Positions 58,617 to 64,000 of a stretch of 64,000 bases of DNA are shown here, piece by piece. How positions within the stretch are numbered: position 1 is the stretch's first letter; every line of letters begins with the position of its first letter. Location of the stretch: contig NC_084928.1 of NCBI RefSeq assembly GCF_958298935.1, positions 19,871,501-19,935,500 of the forward strand, written 5' to 3'. The notes under the pieces are model-generated. The model was given only the letters and a program-made list of their open reading frames with translations. It had not been told where the DNA came from and ran no database searches. Source of the DNA: Phragmites australis (taxonomy: Eukaryota; Streptophyta; Magnoliopsida; Poales; Poaceae). The translations under genes were made by a program, and so were the position numbers.

Positions 58617-61577
58617 TTATGCATAAAAGAAAGAAAATAATTTTTCTACCTTTAACCCCTACTAAAATTGTGAAATGTGAATAAGAGATAGTTGAAAATA
58701 AGAGAAAAGAGTTTGAGAATGAATCTAAAAATTAGCAAGTAACGGAAAAGGGTTTTCCACCCAAAAAGGAGAAAGTAACAACAACTTTTAAGTTCAATGG
58801 AATTAGACTGAAATGGTGTGTTATGCTTGCTACTAAATCTGATTTTGCTGAAATTTATACTAATGAGCTACCATGCTATGCTTTGATATGCAAAGAGGCC
58901 ATAGTTTCACTCGAAAATAAATCTAGCTCTTTGTCTCTTGCTGTTGTTAACCTTTTGCAGAAGTTTGTGGATGTATTTTCAGCAGAGATACCCTCAGGAT
59001 TACCACCTATTTGAGGGATTGAGCATCAAATTGATTTGATTCTGAGAGAAACTTTGCCAAACTGTGTTTCATATAGGACCAATCCGGAAGAGACTAAGGA
59101 ATTCAGCGACAAGTCTAAGACCTTTTGGACCGCGGGTATGTTCGAGAAAGTCTTAGCTCTTGTGCTGTTCCCATTCTTTTGGTTCCTAAGAAAGATGGTA
59201 GTTGACGTATGTGTGTTGATTGTAGAGCCATCAATAATATTATTATAAGATATCGTCACTCTATCTCTAAGTTATATGATATGCTTGATGAGTTGAGTGG
59301 TTCTATAATTTTCACTAAAATTGACTTGCGAAGTGGATACCACCAGATTAGAATAAAACTTGGAGACGAATGGAAGACTGCATTGAAAACTAGGTTTAGT
59401 TTGTATGAGTGGTTAGTAATGTCTTTTGAGTTAACTAATGCCCTAAATACTTTTATGCGATTGATGAACTAGTTTTACATGTTTTCAATAGGAGATTTGT
59501 GATGGTTTACTTTGATGATATCTTGATTTACAACAAGTCATATGAACTACACTTTGATCACTTACGTGTTGTTTTTAATGCTTTGAGATATGCACGTTTG
59601 TTTGGTAACCTCAAAAAGTGCATCTTTTGCACAGATCGAGTCTCTTTTTTTTTGTTATGTTATTACTCCACAAGGAATAGAGGTGGATAAAACAAAAACC
59701 AAAGCCATAAAGAGCTGGCCAACTCCTGAGACTGTTACACAAGTGAGAAGTTTTCATGGTCTTGCGGGTTTATATCGGTGATTTGTGCGGGATTTCAGCA
59801 CCATTGCTGCTCCATTAAACGAGTTGACAAAGAAAGGAGTAGTTTTCAAATGAGGACCTGCACAATAACAAGCATTCAAGTTGTTAAAAGAGAAGCTCAC
59901 TCATGCCCTATTGCTCCAACTCTATGATTTTGGTAAGACATTTGAACTAGAATGTGAAGCTAGTGGGATTGGTATAGGATGTGTGCTAATTCAAGAAGGT
60001 AAACTTGTTGCTTATTTCAGCGAGAAATTAAGTGAGTCAAGTCTGAATTATTCCACTTATAATAAAGAATTGTATACTTTAGTTCGTATGCTTGAAATGG
60101 GCAACATTATCTATGGCCCAAAGAATTTGTTGTACATTCTGATCATAAATCGCTGAAACATATTAGAAGTCAATCTAACTTGAATAAATGACATGCTAAA
60201 TGGGTAGAATTTATTGAGCCTTTTCCATATGTCATAAAACATAACAAAGGAAAGGACAATATGACTGTTGATGCGCTTTCTAGACGTTATACCATGTTAT
60301 CTCAACTTGATCATCAGTTTTTTGGTTTAGAGACCATTAAGAACTTGTATGCTGCTGATTTAGACTTTAAAGAAGTGCTGGAACATTGTAAAGAAGGAAA
60401 AGCATGGAATAAATATGCGATGAATGACGGATTGCTCTATCGTGCTAACAAGTTATGCATTCCAGCTAGTTCCGTTCGTCTTTTGTTATTGCACGAGCCA
60501 CATGGAGGAGGATTGATGGTACATTTTGCAGCAAAGATGACTGAAGATGTTCTGGCCGCTCATTTCTTTTAGCCAAAGATGAGACGTGACGTCAAGCGCT
60601 ACGTGTCACGTTGCACCTCTTGCAATAAAGCTAAGTCTCGCTTAAATTCACGTGGTCTTTACATGCCTCTTCCTATTCCTAGTGCACCTTGAGAGAATAT
60701 TTCTGTGGATTTTATTTTAGGATTGCCTAGGATAAAGAGGGGAAGGGATATAATATTTGTAATTGTGGATTAGTTTCTAAAATGACACATTTTATACCTT
60801 GCTATAAGAGCGATGATGCTACAAACATAGCTGATTTATTTTTCAGGGAAACCGTTCGACTACATGGAGTGCCTAATACTATTGTCTCGGATCATGATAC
60901 AAAATTTTTTAGTCACTTTTGGAGATTACTTTGGAATAAATTAGGGACGAAGCTGTTGTTTACTACTACATGTCATCCCCGAACCGATGATCAAACAGAG
61001 GTTGTCAACCGTATATTATCGACAATGTTACGGGCAGTTCTAAAGAAGAATTTGAGGATGTGGGAAGAGTGTTTACCACATATTAAATTTGTTTACAATA
61101 AGTCGGTACACTCCACCACCAAGGTAAGTCCATTCCAGGTAGTGTATAGATTTAATCCCCGTGCTCCTATTGATTTACTGTCTTTGCCTACTTTTGAAAG
61201 ACTTAATTTAGATGCTAAGAAATGTGCTGGATTTATTCTTAAGTTGCATGAAATCACTAAGAAGAATATAGAGAGCATGACTAAAAAGTATAGGATTGCT
61301 GGAAGCAAAGGTAGGAAGGAAATAAATTTTGAATCAGGTGATTTAGTTTAGTTGCATTTGAGGAAGGATAGGTTTCCAGAACTAAGAAAGTCAAAATTGA
61401 TATCTAGAGTTGATGGACCATTTAAGATAATTGAGAAAATCAATGACAATGCATATAAATTGGATCTACCTGTCGATTTTTGGTTAGTCCCACATTTAAC
61501 ATTTCAAATCTGAAGTCCTACTTAGGAGAAGAAGAAGAGCTTGAGTCGAGGATGACTCCAATTCAAGAGGGCGAGGA
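58617..61577 (+). pseudogene. Decayed sister CRM-like copy: gag-pro tail, RT, RNase H, integrase
   Basis: It begins abruptly at 58617 at a point matching about 54752 of the complete element (MHKRKKI, LPLTPTKIVK) and stays collinear with it to the polypurine tract. Many stops and frameshifts break it: stops near 58680, 59012, 59470, 59780, 60190, 60571, 60691, 60770 and 61350, and frameshifts near 59100, 59660 and 60100. RT YFDD at about 59510 survives, and the integrase Asp and Glu motifs can be traced (VSDHDTK, DQTEVVN). At the codon that is TGA in the complete copy, this one retains CGA (at 59111-59113). The 5' half is missing. Confidence 0.9.
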
Positions 61578-62106
61578 TGATGAGCCCATGCCTCCTTCAG
61601 ATACGATCAATACCGCCAATAATCCTCAAATCATACAAGATCCAATTACAAGAGTATGTGCACGACAATTAGACCACCAGGTGATCTCATTTCTCGTCGT
61701 TCATGCTTCCTTGGATGGATTCCCATTAAATTCTTATGATGCTTAATTACTTAGGAACATGGGAGAAGCACCACAACCTTATCCGAACATCACCCCTCGA
61801 AGGCCAAGTCTACTCGGACTCAAGGCAGAGCTCTAGTCGTGGTTGTGGTTGAAGTCGTGGTCATGGTCGAGTGGCAAGACAGCATGTCAGTAAAACAGGC
61901 ATAACTCTCTCATATGAAGTACGTTTTAGGCAATCTTGGATATTCTGGAAAGCTTACGAGGAGCCCTTTTCAATGGATATGAACTCAACCAAATATTCCT
62001 TATAGTTTAGCAGAATCAAAGAAATAAGGTATTGTACCACCGTTTTGGACCCTATTGGGTCTTGTAATCGTGTCGGAGTCAGAATCCAGGTTGTGCATGC
62101 CTCTTA
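61578..62106 (+). repeat. 3' LTR of the sister copy, truncated
   Basis: After AAGAGGGCGAGGA it starts TGATGAGCCCATG, matching the starts of the minus-strand LTRs at 11043 and 28325. Homology stops at about 62106 in the block GTTGTGCATGCCTCTT, and transposon-like sequence follows. The rest of the LTR is not found before the window ends. Confidence 0.85.
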
Positions 62107-62451
62107 TAAATCATCTATTTCTATCATACAGATACAGACGGTGTTTAGAAAAACATGTCTGTGATATTATCACAGATGATTTCTTATAAGATCCACCTAT
62201 GTCTATATGATAAGCACATATAGCTTTTCTGAAAAAACATATGTAGTTAAAGACTCGGGTACTATTTTAAATTTGACCCATCGGTCTTTGGCTCCCACTA
62301 CCCCCATAAACACAAACCGCTTGTCTCCATTCACTCACTGAAGCTAAAGCAATGAGATGTTCATTTCCCTCACTCTCCTCGTTACCATTTGAGCCCCTTC
62401 CACAAAGGTTAGCTAGGGGTTTTTTCACGATGAAGGATCGATATCTGTGCA

Positions 62452-62838
62452 ATGAATCTCCTTCCCTGCACTGAAGTGAGTAGGGTTTGCATCATGGTTT
62501 TGTTAGGGTTTGCTTCGATCTGGTGTCCTGAAGGTAATGTAATGTTTGTGTATCCTAGATCTGCAATGTTTTTATTCACTGCTATCAGGCGCCAGGAGGA
62601 TGGGGTTGTTCCGATGATTGCTTCCATGGTTCGGATGCTTAGCATCGATTTTGGTCGTATAGAATATGTGTTCTTCGCTACTGTAAAAGGCACCATTGTG
62701 GACCTAATTTTTACTGTGAATCACATTCTATTATCTGTTGTTCCAGATGGAAATTTCTCTATTGTTGTTCGTCACAATGGAGATATTTTCAACTACAATA
62801 CTTGTTTGATCTATCATCTGTTACTTAACAAGGACTAG
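62452..62838 (+). CDS. Hypothetical 128-residue frame inside the transposon-like region
   Basis: Starts with a true ATG and reads MNLLPCTEVSRVCIMVLLGF ... VVPDGNFSIVVRHNGDIF and ends at TAG. The N-terminal third is hydrophobic. Sense-like codons continue past the stop (HMTELVKIEPNLDDGEMMIE), so it may be a broken longer transposon protein. I do not recognise a domain, and function is unknown. Confidence 0.3.
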   Translation: MNLLPCTEVSRVCIMVLLGFASIWCPEGNVMFVYPRSAMFLFTAIRRQEDGVVPMIASMVRMLSIDFGRIEYVFFATVKGTIVDLIFTVNHILLSVVPDGNFSIVVRHNGDIFNYNTCLIYHLLLNKD

Positions 62839-62969
62839 CGATTTGACAACAGTGCAGTTTAGTTCTGGCACATGACTGAGTTAGTAAAGATAGAGCCTAA
62901 CCTAGATGATGGTGAGATGATGATTGAAGATGATGTTTGGGTTGACATTGTAGTGAAACACCGGTAGCT

Positions 62970-63125
62970 GAGATGATCCCAATCATCTCATCCTTCTGGA
63001 AGACGGCGTCACCAATGATGTCAATCATCTCATTCTTTTGAAAAACGGCATCGTCAATGATGTCAATCATCTCATCCTTCTGGAAGGTGATGTCAATGAT
63101 GTCAATCATCTTATCCTTCTAGAAA
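62970..63125. repeat. 45-51-bp repeat, about 3.5 units
   Basis: Units contain ATGATGTCAATCATCTCATC and CTTCTGGAAGACGGC; the last unit is shortened. The minus strand stays open with a 17-residue unit (DEMIDIIDDAVFQK), explained by the repeat. Confidence 0.85.
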
Positions 63126-63237
63126 ACAGCACGAGGTACAATTAAGGATTGTCTATAGCTAGCTAAATTTATGTTTTGAATAATGTGTGCTGCTCGTGTA
63201 TATAGAACAATGTGTTATATGTATATGTTCTTATGTG

Positions 63238-63238
<1 letters not shown>

Positions 63239-63313
<75 letters not shown>

Positions 63314-63320
63314 TTGTGTG
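63239..63320. repeat. (CT)n(AT)n(GT)n compound microsatellite
   Basis: A short CT run, 18 AT units, then GT units with one interruption. Confidence 0.97.
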
Positions 63321-63735
63321 AGACAAAGAGTGATATTCTATGCGTGTGATGTTCTTATGTATATTATGAAGTGTGATGTATGTTATATCATGAGGGTAGG
63401 TAGAAAGAAAAATAGTTTTTTAGGGGGGAAGAGTCACACAAATGGTTTTTCAAAAAAAAAAAATCCTATCCGTGACACTTTATACATGTGGATTTCAATA
63501 AAAACTGGATGTTACCTTTAATACACAAATGGTTTTTCAGAAAATCCGTCTGTGTGTAGCTATATTACATACACAGGTCTTATTTAGACCCGTCTGTATG
63601 TAGCTCTATTATAAACGGAGTTAAAATTGTCTATAACAAGTTTAATATTACAGACACTTTTGTAGAGATGGAACCCATAACCGTTTATGGTAGGGCTTAA
63701 AATCCGTCTATGATAGTCCGTTCTGGGGTAGTTCA

Positions 63736-64000
63736 TGACGTTCATCATCATAACATGTTCACTCGCACTGCTAGTCCCCTCATACTTGATTGTCATCATC
63801 TTCACGGTATGTGTGCTGACATGAACTTTTGAGGAGCCTCTAAACTGCTCCTCTACTTAGGCTAAGTATGTCTTAGTGCACTCAAAGTCGAGGATTGCTC
63901 TTCTGATCCCAACAGTAATGATGTTCTTCATAATCATAAGGGATATGTGGTTGCATAATAGATTCTCTTTTTCTTAGCAAGATCCAAGGCATCAGGAACA
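63736..64000. other. No feature seen
   Basis: Non-coding DNA after the transposon end. It does not continue the interrupted LTR of the sister gypsy copy. Confidence 0.4.

Larger units (their letters stand above)
62107..63735. mobile_element. CACTA-like DNA transposon, ends decayed
   Basis: Both sides carry diverged short repeats, in both orientations, of ACAGACGG, GTCTGTGATA and TTTTCAGAAAATCCG type. These recall the subterminal repeats at 18343-18624. The right end, reversed, reads ACTACCCCAGAACGGACTAT, one base short of CACTA. The left edge lacks a recognisable terminus, so it may be truncated. No transposase is visible. Confidence 0.5.

Overview
The window is nuclear DNA of a grass, probably a panicoid relative of sorghum, sugarcane or Miscanthus. 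The reasons are the long LTR retrotransposons carrying initiator-Met-tRNA primer sites, the CACTA, Mutator-type and Stowaway repeats, and a plant class III peroxidase gene. By eye, the great majority is transposable-element sequence in nested layers. I see one apparently intact host gene (peroxidase, minus strand, 48.3-49.4 kb) and one decayed host-gene fragment (bZIP, 39.7-40.4 kb). I found no tRNA, rRNA, CRISPR or prokaryotic features.

Layout. 1-7142: the 5' part of a minus-strand Ty1/copia element (gag-pol with many breaks, PBS, a 1.8 kb LTR holding 103-bp tandem repeats). It sits in a decayed Ty3/gypsy gag (7143-8532). 8.5-11.0 kb: leader, PBS and 5' LTR of a minus-strand CRM-like gypsy element, with a 33-bp minisatellite. 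11-19 kb: unclassified repeats, GC-rich degenerate repeats, a 655-bp hairpin Mutator-type MITE with a perfect 9-bp target duplication, and the end of a CACTA-like element. 19784-22901: a 3.1 kb solo LTR of a Tekay/Del-like chromovirus. 23-27 kb: unclassified LTR-like DNA, then a copia RNase H scrap. 27.4-29.4 kb: 3' half of a minus-strand CRM-like element, meeting head-to-head a 5'-truncated plus-strand chromovirus (29.4-35.8 kb). That in turn abuts the gag start of a minus-strand chromovirus (5' LTR 36080-39076). 39-46 kb: bZIP pseudogene, a broken transcription-unit-like stretch and three adjacent tandem arrays, two of them with a period near 110 bp. 47.8-49.6 kb: the peroxidase gene, with a Stowaway MITE and a 60-bp duplication at its 3' side. 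50.5-50.9 kb: a CACTA end. 50892-58616: a nearly complete CRM-like gypsy element. 58.6-62.1 kb: a decayed sister copy. 62.1-63.7 kb: a CACTA-like DNA transposon end.

How the parts relate. The retroelement genes encode gag, protease, reverse transcriptase, RNase H and integrase of copy-and-paste elements. Only the 50.9-58.6 kb copy keeps its catalytic residues, and it too has an in-frame TGA in pol. The peroxidase is an independent secreted oxidoreductase. I see no multi-gene biochemical system; the interest lies in the repeat architecture, junctions and decay patterns.
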